The translations under genes and the position numbers were made by a program. The notes beneath the pieces are model-generated. The model was not told the origin of the DNA. It ran no database searches and worked only from the letters and a program-made list of their open reading frames with translations. Shown piece after piece: positions 50,870 through 58,570 of a DNA stretch of 64,000 nucleotides. Source of the stretch: Pedobacter panaciterrae (GTDB taxonomy: Bacteria; Bacteroidota; Bacteroidia; Sphingobacteriales; Sphingobacteriaceae); the NCBI RefSeq assembly GCF_001636695.1, contig NZ_LGEL01000015.1, forward strand, positions 22,783 through 86,782. Reading direction: 5' to 3'. Position 1 is the first letter of the stretch, and each line of letters starts with the position of its first letter.

Positions 50870-51577
50870 ATGGGTTATGATATTGTCATAATAGAAGACG
50901 AAGTAGACTTAGGGAATGTAGTCTCTGAATACCTTAAATTAAGGGGCTTTAGTGTGCTATGGTTTAAAACGGCTAATGAGGCATTAGATTATTATGCACT
51001 TAATCAATTGAATAATAAGTTGATCATTATAGATGTACAGTTGCCAGATCGAAACGGTTTTGATTTAGCTACGGAGATCATGAAAATCAACAGAAATCAA
51101 CCTTTCTTCTTTTTAACTGCCCATAATGAGAAAGATAACCGCCTTAAAGGGCTAAAAATAGGTGCAATAGATTATATTGCCAAGCCTTTTGAGATCGAAG
51201 AACTGGTACTGAGAATTGGGAATATCATAGATAAGCTATCAAGTGGTTCTCTTGACGGAGTCACCAAAGATCAATCAGATTTTATCCTGATCAGCGACAT
51301 TAAGTATAATAAGAAGCAATTATATGTTTTGCTGCCAGACGATAATGAGGTGTCTCTGACTTTGCGAGAGTCGGAACTATTGGATTATCTGATCGGTAAT
51401 TTAAACGAAGTTGTAAAGAAAAAGGATATTTTGCTGGCTCTATGGGGTAATGATGATTATTTTAATGGAAAAAGCTTAGAAGTGTTCATTTCCAGACTGA
51501 GAAGATTATTTAAAGCTTCAAAGAAGATCTCTATTGAGAATGTTTATGGTGTTGGCTATATGCTGAAGGTAAAGTGA
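50870..51577 (+). CDS. OmpR/PhoB-family response regulator
   Basis: A 235-residue regulator. The receiver (1-120) has acidic residues IIEDEVD, the phospho-Asp55 in IIIDVQLPD, Thr in FLTAHNE and Lys in YIAKPF. The C-terminal winged helix (about 140-235) includes LTLRESELLDYLIGNLNEVV and LEVFISRLRRLFK, with GVGYMLKV at the end. The start at 50870 is preferred because the frame's earlier Met is inside the kinase gene. It should bind 11-bp-spaced direct repeats like those at 49332. Confidence 0.95.
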   Translation: MGYDIVIIEDEVDLGNVVSEYLKLRGFSVLWFKTANEALDYYALNQLNNKLIIIDVQLPDRNGFDLATEIMKINRNQPFFFLTAHNEKDNRLKGLKIGAIDYIAKPFEIEELVLRIGNIIDKLSSGSLDGVTKDQSDFILISDIKYNKKQLYVLLPDDNEVSLTLRESELLDYLIGNLNEVVKKKDILLALWGNDDYFNGKSLEVFISRLRRLFKASKKISIENVYGVGYMLKVK

Positions 51578-51648
51578 TGTTAATATTTATGTGAAGTGAT
51601 ACTCCTGATAAATTATTAAACCTTAAGTTTGCAGCTTTAAATAGATTC

Positions 51649-52029
51649 ATGATTAAATTATTTGTAGTGGGATATCCACTTGATATACAGGAAGCTGAAC
51701 TGATAGAAATTTTCAGTATCCACGGAATGTTGCACAGTGTACATTTATTGACCGATAAAGTAACCCATAGACATAAAGGCTACGGGTTTATCGAAATGGT
51801 GGATCAGGCAGGTGCCGATAGAGCTATTGCAGCTATAAACGGAATGGTGTTAAAGGGTAGAAAGATAAGTGTTAAACTGGCAGATGAGAATAGGGCCGAG
51901 AAACCAAGAACTTTTAAGCCTAACCGATTTCATAATGAAGAAGGACAGAACAATATAAATAGTTCCGAGCAGGTTAAAAGTAAACGTCCCAGAAAATTGG
52001 TATCGAATATATTCAGAGCTGAAAAGTAA
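51649..52029 (+). CDS. RRM-domain RNA-binding protein
   Basis: A 126-residue protein. The RRM (1-80) has RNP2 as KLFVVGY, RNP1 as HKGYGFIEM, and the strands MLHSVHLLTDKVTHR and KGRKISVKLADE. The tail is basic (NRAEKPRTFKPNRFHNEEGQ, KSKRPRKLVS), as in the Rbp-type small RRM proteins of Bacteroidetes and cyanobacteria, which bind mRNA and act in post-transcriptional control. It is separate from the two-component genes and followed by a strong hairpin. Confidence 0.93.
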   Translation: MIKLFVVGYPLDIQEAELIEIFSIHGMLHSVHLLTDKVTHRHKGYGFIEMVDQAGADRAIAAINGMVLKGRKISVKLADENRAEKPRTFKPNRFHNEEGQNNINSSEQVKSKRPRKLVSNIFRAEK

Positions 52030-52073
52030 TTAACAAACTTGCCTGACCTCAATTCAATTATTCAAGATAGAGC

Positions 52074-52107
52074 ATATTAATTATCCCGTTGACGGGATAA
52101 TTAATAT
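52074..52107. terminator. Hairpin after the RRM gene
   Basis: A perfect 15-bp stem (ATATTAATTATCCCG and its complement) with loop TTGA, then ATTTGG. It is 44 bp after the stop; the short T-run makes a terminator likely, an operator possible. Confidence 0.6.
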
Positions 52108-52167
52108 ATTTGGCTGCATAGAATTTTAAAAAAATAACAACTATAAAACCAAAAAGTAATTAAACTT

Positions 52168-52863
52168 ATGAAAAACAATAAATTATACGCTCCGTTCTTT
52201 CTGCTTTTTCTTATTGCGACTTTTAATATTGCCAATGGACAAACCAAAATAGGTGTAAGGGCAGGTGTGAATTTTTCAAACGCAACTATGGATGATCAAC
52301 AAGGACATAAAGGGGAAACGGAATCAATTCCCGGTTTTCACATCGGTCTTACTGCAGATATTCCAATAATTGGTGATTTTTATGTGCAGCCTGCCGCGTT
52401 GTATTCCTCTAAAGGATTTAAGCAAAAAGGATATGGCTTTGGCTTCACCAATGATTTTAAAGTTACCGTTTCTTATCTGGAAGTGCCTGTTAATATACTT
52501 TATAAACCTAAATTGGGAATAGGAAATTTAATATTGGGTGCAGGAGGTTATTTAGGATATGGAACAGGAGGCAAGTGGAAATCTGGATCAAATGTTGTTA
52601 TAGGAGATATCCAAATTGACGATCATGGAGATGTTATCTTCAAAAATGATGGGGCAGAGGGTGAATTTGGTTCGTATTTATATGGTAAGCCTCTGGATTA
52701 TGGTGCCAGTTTTTTAGTAGGGTATGAGGTTTTTAGTAAATATTCCATCCAGTTTAATAGTGAGATAGGCCTGGCAAATTTACAGCCTGAGTATAGTGGC
52801 GTTAAATTGAAAGGTAAAATGAAAAATAAAGGCTTTGGCATTTCATTAGGCTATAAGTTTTAA
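52168..52863 (+). CDS. PorT-family outer-membrane beta-barrel protein
   Basis: A 231-residue protein with a signal peptide (FFLLFLIATFNIANGQ) followed by KIGVRAGVNFSNATMDDQQG, HIGLTADIPIIGDFYVQPAA, a sequence of amphipathic strands and the closing aromatic strand GFGISLGYKF. This is the eight-stranded PorT/OmpX-like barrel common in Bacteroidetes. The function is unknown. It is a single gene ended by a bidirectional terminator. Confidence 0.92.
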   Translation: MKNNKLYAPFFLLFLIATFNIANGQTKIGVRAGVNFSNATMDDQQGHKGETESIPGFHIGLTADIPIIGDFYVQPAALYSSKGFKQKGYGFGFTNDFKVTVSYLEVPVNILYKPKLGIGNLILGAGGYLGYGTGGKWKSGSNVVIGDIQIDDHGDVIFKNDGAEGEFGSYLYGKPLDYGASFLVGYEVFSKYSIQFNSEIGLANLQPEYSGVKLKGKMKNKGFGISLGYKF

Positions 52864-52869
52864 GATGAA

Positions 52870-52922
52870 ATTAAACAACAAGAGCCTGATCATAAAATAT
52901 GATCAGGCTCTTGTTGTTTAAT
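52870..52922. terminator. Bidirectional terminator, 24-bp perfect stem
   Basis: Arms 52870-52893 and 52899-52922 around AAAAT (ACAACAAGAGCCTGATCAT and its complement), between two convergent genes. Confidence 0.93.
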
Positions 52923-52935
52923 GTATTTCCAAATA

Positions 52936-53334
52936 TTATTTGAAGTTATATGTTGCAGAAGGACTAAGGATTTTACCTGTGCCTTTACCATCAGCCTTTT
53001 TAGTTCCATCAACCCATATTTCTACTGTAAGAGTTGAATTTGCATCAGGGCCTAATGCTTGTGCACCAAAATTAACAGCAATAGAAGATGCGGGAATGGT
53101 GTATTCCGTGCTTGTCCATGTTTGACCACTTAAGCTGGTGAATTGCTCAGTTTTTCCAGAGCCATCAACATATAAAGCAGTATTAATTACTACACCGGTA
53201 GAACCGATAGCTTTGAATACAACTTTGTGAGAACCTGAAGGAGTGTTGTCCTTGTCTTTGTCTTTTGAGCAGGAAATTAATAAAGTTAAACCCAATACTA
53301 GGGCAAGAGATAGGAATTTCGTAAATCTTTTCAT
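52936..53334 (-). CDS. Small lipoprotein of unknown function
   Basis: A 132-residue lipoprotein: signal with lipobox LLISC (Cys22) followed by a Lys/Asp run (SKDKDKDNTPSG), then a beta-rich body (HKVVFKAIGSTGVVINTALY, YVDGSGKTEQF, STLTVEIWVDGTKKADGKGT). The spaced strands resemble an immunoglobulin-like or bacterial-spore-coat-type sandwich, but no family is recognised. It ends 14 bp beyond the shared terminator. Confidence 0.82.
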   Translation of the reverse strand: MKRFTKFLSLALVLGLTLLISCSKDKDKDNTPSGSHKVVFKAIGSTGVVINTALYVDGSGKTEQFTSLSGQTWTSTEYTIPASSIAVNFGAQALGPDANSTLTVEIWVDGTKKADGKGTGKILSPSATYNFK

Positions 53335-53399
53335 TGTTTTTTTTAATAGATATTTAATTATTTAATTAGACATCTCAAAAACAAATACCGTACCATAGT

Positions 53400-54353
53400 T
53401 TAGTTTTCATCATTCATCCAGCTTACTTTTTGTAAGCCATCATGAGCTTGCCCGATAATGTGGGCGTAGAGATTCGGCCTTCTTGCTTTTATATATCTAT
53501 GGCCACCTGCCAAAGAGAGTTTATCTGCAGAAAGTTCGGATATGGCAATTTCATTGTCCAGGGAACGGCATTCGCATAGGATTTCACCAAAGGGATCGAG
53601 GATCATGGAACAGCCATTCTTCAGTTGATCATCATCCATTCCTATGGGATTCGAAAATATGGTATAAATCCCATTATCAAATGCTCTTGCGGGCAACCAC
53701 TTCATAAGCCATTCCCTACCTTTTGGTCCATCAAATTCCTTGCGAAGCAAGTCTGGCTCTTCGTGTCTGTTTTTCCAAAGTTCGGGATCAACAAAGCCTG
53801 CACCTGGTCTGGTAGAGGGAGTGCACATAGTTACATGCGGCATAAAAATGGCTTCTGCACCTAAAAGTGTGGTTGCTCTGACGTTTTCAATAATATTATT
53901 GTCATAGCAGATTAGTATACCGCATTTCCATCCATATAGATCAAAAACGGTGTACTGTTCTCCGGGAAGAAGGTGTGGGTTAATGAAAGGATGGAGCTTT
54001 CTATGTTTTGCTACAAGACCGGTCTTGTCTACACAAACATAGGCCTTGTAAAGATTGTCTGATAGGTCTTTTTCAAAAAGACCAGCTAATATGGCAATGT
54101 TATTAGCTTTGGCATGTTCCTGAAGAATGCGGATACTTGGTCCTTCAGGAATATACTCTGCAATATCTAGCAGGCATTCTCTTGATAACTTTCTTGCAAA
54201 GGTATATCCAGTGATAGAACATTCATGAAAAGCAATAGCATTTGCTCCCATTTGTGCTGCTCTGGCAGACAGGTCGCCTATAATACCAAGGTTATATGCT
54301 TTGTCGCCACTTTTGTTCTCGAATTGGGCTGTTGCTACAATTAAATTTTTCAT
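53400..54353 (-). CDS. Carbon-nitrogen hydrolase (nitrilase superfamily)
   Basis: A 317-residue amidase-type protein. The catalytic Glu is in AIAFHECSITGY (Glu44), the Lys in LVAKHRKLHP and the Cys in GILICYDNNIIENVR, the complete nitrilase triad. NYTIFSNPIG-like IYTIFSNPIGMDD and the ARRPNLYAHI end follow. No signal peptide is present. Substrates of this branch include N-carbamoyl amino acids, putrescine and amides; which one cannot be told. The downstream side of an AraC gene, 75 bp away in the same direction, suggests it is controlled by it. Confidence 0.92.
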   Translation of the reverse strand: MKNLIVATAQFENKSGDKAYNLGIIGDLSARAAQMGANAIAFHECSITGYTFARKLSRECLLDIAEYIPEGPSIRILQEHAKANNIAILAGLFEKDLSDNLYKAYVCVDKTGLVAKHRKLHPFINPHLLPGEQYTVFDLYGWKCGILICYDNNIIENVRATTLLGAEAIFMPHVTMCTPSTRPGAGFVDPELWKNRHEEPDLLRKEFDGPKGREWLMKWLPARAFDNGIYTIFSNPIGMDDDQLKNGCSMILDPFGEILCECRSLDNEIAISELSADKLSLAGGHRYIKARRPNLYAHIIGQAHDGLQKVSWMNDEN

Positions 54354-54428
54354 ATGGTATAGAATATTTAATGGTCAAACCTACTGCCCGGAAAAAGGAC
54401 TTCCTTGTATAAAACCGACAATCTGTTC

Positions 54429-55217
54429 TTATACAGGAAGCAGATTGATAGAAAGCTTGTCTTTTATCGATAAGTATTGGGAAGGAGAGAGGCCTGTTTT
54501 CTGTTTAAAGCGGGTATTTAGGTGGGCCTGATCATAATATCCGCATTCATAGCCAAGCTGGCTCAGATTTTTCTTTCCATCATATTTCTGAAGACTTTTT
54601 AGAAAACTCTGGAGTTTTATAGTATCTGCAAAACATTTAGGAGAGATCCCTATGTATTCCTTGAATTTACGTTCCAGTTGTCGTTCAGATATGGGGAATA
54701 TATTGGTAAGTTGTGATACAGATACTTTACCTGAATTGAAATTGATATATTCACTTAATTTATTCATGAACTTCTCTGACGGTTCGGAAGAGCTTTGTTG
54801 CCCAATAAAAAAATGTTCTAAGCAATTTATAGCATCTTTAAGGCTTTTGTTGGTAATGCGATCTTCTAATATCCGGCCTTTCGAACCTATTAGTTCTTGA
54901 AGTGCAACTGTTTTATTCTTTATTTCGTTCGCAGGAATTCTAAAAATTTTGGTGAGTGCGGCCGGATGCAAAACTGCGATGAGCATTTTGACACTGCTAG
55001 CCTGTAGATTTAGATAATTGGAAATTTGCCCGTATACGAAGCTCGACGGCTGCGCCTGACCACCCGAACCATCGCTTATGTAAATTGGATCACCTAAACG
55101 AAATGCTATTCCCGGATTGCCATCTGAAAAGAAACGGTACAAGAGATGCTCACTGCTCTCAATAACCAGGTAGTGCTTTACAATATTCGATAATAAAGGA
55201 CTACAGGGTATTTGCAT
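54429..55217 (-). CDS. AraC-family regulator (DUF6597 type)
   Basis: A 262-residue protein. The N-terminal part (MQIPCSPLLSNIVKHYLVIE, FFSDGNPGIAFRLGDPIY) is the DUF6597 type found in Bacteroidetes AraC proteins. The C-terminal double HTH (about 165-255) has VSQLTNIFPISERQLERKFK, GISPKCFADTIKLQSFLKS and LGYECGYYDQAHLNTRFKQK. Its start overlaps the TetR gene by 17 bp, so both regulators are made from one mRNA. The nitrilase gene downstream is a plausible target. Confidence 0.93.
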   Translation of the reverse strand: MQIPCSPLLSNIVKHYLVIESSEHLLYRFFSDGNPGIAFRLGDPIYISDGSGGQAQPSSFVYGQISNYLNLQASSVKMLIAVLHPAALTKIFRIPANEIKNKTVALQELIGSKGRILEDRITNKSLKDAINCLEHFFIGQQSSSEPSEKFMNKLSEYINFNSGKVSVSQLTNIFPISERQLERKFKEYIGISPKCFADTIKLQSFLKSLQKYDGKKNLSQLGYECGYYDQAHLNTRFKQKTGLSPSQYLSIKDKLSINLLPV

Positions 55218-55860
55218 CTTTTTGTGATGTTAATTTGTAAGTGTTTTCCAGAATAAGGCTTATTGCTTTTTTGATTCTTTTCATACCTTCAGGTTTATTG
55301 ATATCAATTTCACAAAAGAGACTATCTGTAGTTTTAGCGTGAAGTACCATATAATAAATACCGGCCACCATTAGACTGGTTATTGCTCTAAGATCAATAT
55401 CTTTTAACTGCAATTCTTTGTCTGTCATCACAAAGAATGCAGAGCTAAGTTGCTCACGCTCTTCGCATATGTGGTACATAATCTGGCTTCTCTGACTTAT
55501 TTGCCAAAGTACAATTTTCTGCATTTCTTCATTTTCATAGAAGTAATCCAATTGATTGAGCAGCAGTGTTTCTAATATCTGCTTTGTATCTTTTTCCTGT
55601 TTATCTTCCATCATCTTACCTGCTTCACCAGAAGCAGCAACCCAGTAGTCTTTGCTTTTTACGTAAATCTCAATCAGGTTATCAACTGAACCAAAATAAA
55701 GCGAAATTAATTTGCGGTCTAATCCTGCAGCTTTTGAAATATTTGTAACAGTTAATCCGGTATAGCCCTTGGTCTTGATTACAGTTCCAACCGCTTGAAT
55801 CAATTTCTGCTTTGACCTATCCTTGTCATTTGATGCCCCCTGGTATCTTTTCTTTTCCAT
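55201..55860 (-). CDS. TetR-family transcriptional regulator
   Basis: A 219-residue TetR protein with HTH at about 17-62 (KLIQAVGTVIKTKGYTGLTV, NISKAAGLDRKLISLYFGSV) and a long helical ligand domain. It heads a two-regulator unit with the overlapping AraC gene. It precedes the S41 peptidase in the opposite transcriptional sense of none: both are on the minus strand, 44 bp apart, and the peptidase lies upstream. The ligand is unknown. Confidence 0.9.
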   Translation of the reverse strand: MEKKRYQGASNDKDRSKQKLIQAVGTVIKTKGYTGLTVTNISKAAGLDRKLISLYFGSVDNLIEIYVKSKDYWVAASGEAGKMMEDKQEKDTKQILETLLLNQLDYFYENEEMQKIVLWQISQRSQIMYHICEEREQLSSAFFVMTDKELQLKDIDLRAITSLMVAGIYYMVLHAKTTDSLFCEIDINKPEGMKRIKKAISLILENTYKLTSQKDANTL

Positions 55861-55904
55861 AGCGAATCAATGTGATGGCTAAATTACTGAAGTTTCCTGT
55901 CTTT

Positions 55905-57080
55905 TTATTTGATCAGCTTAAGTGCTGCCTCTAATTGAGGATCCTTGCCTGCATTGAACGCTGATTCATCATACTTTACTTCTATATCTGGTGGAAAGCC
56001 TATGCCTTCATAGTTCTTTCCGTCCCTGTATTTCAACATCAATGAAGAAGTGTAAGCTAAATTGATGTAGTCTGTAGAAAACTGTCCGCCATTATAAAAC
56101 TTTTTATCAATCAATGGTCCGGTCGCTCCCCAGGTTCTTTCTCCAATAAAATGACCGTTGGGTAGAGATTTTACAGCCATTGCGGTCATTTCAGCCATAC
56201 TTACAGACCATGAATCAGCCAATATCACTATAGGGGCAGTAATATTTCTACTGTCAGGCTGTGGTGTAACAAATGCTGGTGCCCAAGGTGAATAATCTAG
56301 CCTGCCATTGCCTTGTTTTGAGCGGGTATAGCCAAAGTTCAATTGTTTATTAATCATTTTTCCTATTAAAAAGTCCAGATCCACTAGTGCACCACCAGAA
56401 TTGCCGCGAACATCTAAAATGATCCCTGTAATATTTGGCGTGTTTTTAAGTTTATCAAAAAAATATTGTGTAACTGTTTTTACACCATTTGCTGTATCGG
56501 TTTCAAATAATGTTTTCAGGTTGAATCCGCTACAGAAAAAATACAAAGTGCTATTGTTAATTGTTCCCGAAACCGCTACATATTGTCCTCTTTCAGTATT
56601 GGTAAAGCCTCTTTTTCGCCCCGGATCTAAATAATTGGTTGTTATTACATCGTAAAAGTGAAAAATACTAATTGGATCATGATAGGATGGGCTAGCTAAC
56701 TTACGCTGATACGCAGGGTTAATACTTGATGAATCCTGAAGCCAGTCGTCGTTAAAGGATAGATCATAATGAGAGTCTGTTAAACCCTTTGTCATCTCCT
56801 TAAAATAACTGTACCCTTTTCTTACATCAGTAGAATCATAGAGATTAAGTTTTGCAAAAAGAGGTTTATACTCTTTATACACCCGATCCCAATTAGTAGT
56901 ATCAATATCCCAAAACACATAGTTGTTATTCATGCCACTCCAGAAAGAATCAAATACTTCACTAAAATTTCCACTAATGGTATCCTGTGGGTTATTGATT
57001 TGAGGGATTTCTTTTCGGCAGGCAGATGCCAGGAGCAATAAAAAAATGACTGCTGTTATATTTTTAAAAAGATTTTTCAT
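55905..57080 (-). CDS. S41-family peptidase-like lipoprotein
   Basis: A 391-residue lipoprotein (LLLLASAC, Cys21). The S41 core includes ITGIILDVRGNSGGALVDLD, the Ser region ILADSWSVSMAEMTAMAVKS and GHFIGERTWGATGPL. In Tsp/CtpA peptidases the last block reads GE.T.GKG with the catalytic Lys; here the Lys position is not Lys (GERTWGATG), so it is either a different Ser-based enzyme or inactive. No PDZ domain is clear. Bacteroidetes S41 lipoproteins of this kind often lack the Lys and have unknown substrates. It follows the PorT-like gene by 23 bp in one direction, so the two are co-transcribed. Confidence 0.88.
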   Translation of the reverse strand: MKNLFKNITAVIFLLLLASACRKEIPQINNPQDTISGNFSEVFDSFWSGMNNNYVFWDIDTTNWDRVYKEYKPLFAKLNLYDSTDVRKGYSYFKEMTKGLTDSHYDLSFNDDWLQDSSSINPAYQRKLASPSYHDPISIFHFYDVITTNYLDPGRKRGFTNTERGQYVAVSGTINNSTLYFFCSGFNLKTLFETDTANGVKTVTQYFFDKLKNTPNITGIILDVRGNSGGALVDLDFLIGKMINKQLNFGYTRSKQGNGRLDYSPWAPAFVTPQPDSRNITAPIVILADSWSVSMAEMTAMAVKSLPNGHFIGERTWGATGPLIDKKFYNGGQFSTDYINLAYTSSLMLKYRDGKNYEGIGFPPDIEVKYDESAFNAGKDPQLEAALKLIK

Positions 57081-57103
57081 CTTGATATTATTAAAGGTTC
57101 AAT

Positions 57104-57868
57104 TTATTTGGCGGTTTTCTCCTGGCTTGGTTGGAAGATATTCCTGATATTGAACAGACAGCCTATCTGTACAATGTAAGTATCATTATATCGAGGAATT
57201 TGATCAATCATATAATTCTTCTGCAGATCTGATAAACTGTAAGCATATCTGCCCTCTACAAAAAAGCGATATTTACCATTCAGTTGATATTCAATCCCCG
57301 TACCTCCAATCAATCCAAATTCCATACGTCGATCGCGACGGTTATCGAAAGCGTATTTCTCGTTGTAGTTGTATGCCTGGTTTAACTGCAGAAAATTGTA
57401 CACTTGCTGACCATCAGGAATTGTTGGACCGTTATTAAATACATTTGCCATTACACCTTTAATACGGCTGGATGCCCAATAGGCTCCATAGCCGCCCAGA
57501 TTTAAAAATCCTCGGAGCTTGCTTCCTCCAAATGAAAAATGAGCCAATAATGGCAGTTGAATATAGCTATTGATGTTTTTTTGATAAATGCCGGCAAAAA
57601 AATGAGTGCGAGTGAGTTCATAATTTTTCTGAATGTAAGAAGGTTCAGCCTGGACAGCAAGCCATTCGTTAACTGTGTATCGAACTGGAATACCCAATTC
57701 AAATCCGTTACGGGCATGATATTCTGTGAAACTTCGATAGCCGGCACTGGTATGCAGGCTATTTTTGTTGTAACCTCCGGATAAGCCAATTTCAAATTGG
57801 GCCAGGGTTCTTTTGGGTATGGCATTTAGACATATAAATGCTGCAAAAAGAGCGAATTTAAATTTCAT
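57104..57868 (-). CDS. PorT-family outer-membrane beta-barrel protein
   Basis: A 254-residue protein with a signal peptide (FALFAAFICLNAIPKRTLAQ) and amphipathic strands: FEIGLSGGYNKNSLHTSAGY, LGIPVRYTVNEWLAVQAEPS, SYIQLPLLAHFSFGGSKLRG and the last aromatic strand YIVQIGCLFNI. The plug-free eight-strand barrel is common in Bacteroidetes. It is the first gene of a leftward unit with the S41 peptidase. It diverges from the antitoxin-like gene across a 155-bp spacer that shows nothing distinctive. Confidence 0.9.
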   Translation of the reverse strand: MKFKFALFAAFICLNAIPKRTLAQFEIGLSGGYNKNSLHTSAGYRSFTEYHARNGFELGIPVRYTVNEWLAVQAEPSYIQKNYELTRTHFFAGIYQKNINSYIQLPLLAHFSFGGSKLRGFLNLGGYGAYWASSRIKGVMANVFNNGPTIPDGQQVYNFLQLNQAYNYNEKYAFDNRRDRRMEFGLIGGTGIEYQLNGKYRFFVEGRYAYSLSDLQKNYMIDQIPRYNDTYIVQIGCLFNIRNIFQPSQEKTAK

Positions 57869-58023
57869 AAGTTTAAAGATGATTATACGAAAATAATATT
57901 TATCATCTCAACATCAATAGTTTGCATTGTTTTTTATTTATGTGGCCATACACAATTATAAGTAGATAAACCTATAGCAAATGACCTGCTTATTTCGTAT
58001 ATTTAGTATATCAAAAGTTTTTT

Positions 58024-58221
58024 ATGAAAAAGCAGGGTGGAACTGCTCTGAATGAGCCGGTTGAAATAATAAAAGACGAAGTGATTCTAACAACTGAAAG
58101 GGATATAGAAACATTCTTTAATGCACTGATGTATCCTCCGGATCCACTGAAAGATTTTTCAAAGTTAGCAGATTATTATGAGCAGACTCTTCATCAGGTT
58201 CATAAGAATTTGGTTATTTGA
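58024..58221 (+). CDS. DUF1778/TacA-like antitoxin C-terminal fragment (65 aa)
   Basis: A 65-residue protein. The second half, VILTTERDIETFFNALMYPP then DPLKDFSKLADYYEQ, matches the C-terminal toxin-neutralising tail of DUF1778 antitoxins, where a similar ser-rich D..ff.aL.nPP.P motif ends the protein. The N-terminal ribbon-helix-helix is missing: only about 20 unrelated residues precede it. No GNAT toxin gene is adjacent. It may be a solitary antitoxin or a remnant of a lost toxin-antitoxin pair; Bacteroidetes have such short versions. Confidence 0.6.
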   Translation: MKKQGGTALNEPVEIIKDEVILTTERDIETFFNALMYPPDPLKDFSKLADYYEQTLHQVHKNLVI

Positions 58222-58255
58222 TTAGTCCCGGTATATCTGTTCTTAAAAAAAGATT

Positions 58256-58263
58256 TATCTTTG
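58256..58263 (+). promoter_or_regulatory. -7 element TATCTTTG for the ABC-F leader transcript
   Basis: A full TAnnTTTG match. Transcription from about 58270 would give a roughly 280-nt leader before the ABC-F gene. Confidence 0.55.
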
Positions 58264-58287
58264 CAGTCTAAACGAATAATTACTCCA

Positions 58288-58305
58288 ATGAGAATATCTA
58301 AGTAA
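58288..58305 (+). CDS. Putative five-residue leader peptide (MRISK)
   Basis: ATG AGA ATA TCT AAG TAA lies about 18 nt after the expected transcription start. A perfect hairpin (GATGGT-ACTG-ACCATC) begins four bases after its stop. A short ORF of this kind is used by ribosome-mediated attenuation systems that control antibiotic-protection genes. Confidence 0.5.
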   Translation: MRISK

Positions 58306-58308
58306 AAT

Positions 58309-58493
58309 GATGGTACTGACCATCTTGTAACTCCGAACCCAACGGAACATTTTGGCTTATAAAATTATCAATTTAGTCAATAGGATTAATTTGTATTGAC
58401 TTAATCAACTTAGAATCATGTAGGATCTGATAAAAAGAGCGTACCTCTTTCCTTTTTCTTCAAATGCTAAACAAATACACTTGTATTGGTTAG
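58309..58493 (+). promoter_or_regulatory. ABC-F leader: four hairpins, one terminator-like
   Basis: In order: GATGGT/ACCATC (58309-58324); AGTCAATA/TATTGACT (58375-58401); AAAGAG/CTCTTT followed by CCTTTTTCTT (58434-58460), terminator-like; and an imperfect CTAA..AATAC/GTATT..TTAG stem (58467-58493). CCATCTTGT occurs at 58320 and again at 58495, so GATGGT could pair with either copy. This gap of 332 bases between antitoxin-like gene and ABC-F gene holds no other gene. Confidence 0.5.
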
Positions 58494-58507
58494 GCCATCT
58501 TGTGCTT

Positions 58508-58570
58508 ATGCACTATTTAAATCCTATTTTTTACTTTTTATCAATGATGCTTTATGGGTATTATAGTTAA
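58508..58570 (+). CDS. Putative overlapping 20-aa upstream ORF
   Basis: ATG at 58508 opens MHYLNPIFYFLSMMLYGYYS and stops at 58570, running across the ABC-F start at 58554 in another frame. Its ATG overlaps the loop of a GTGC-TTAT-GCAC hairpin. Translation of it could couple to or block the ABC-F start. Confidence 0.3.
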   Translation: MHYLNPIFYFLSMMLYGYYS

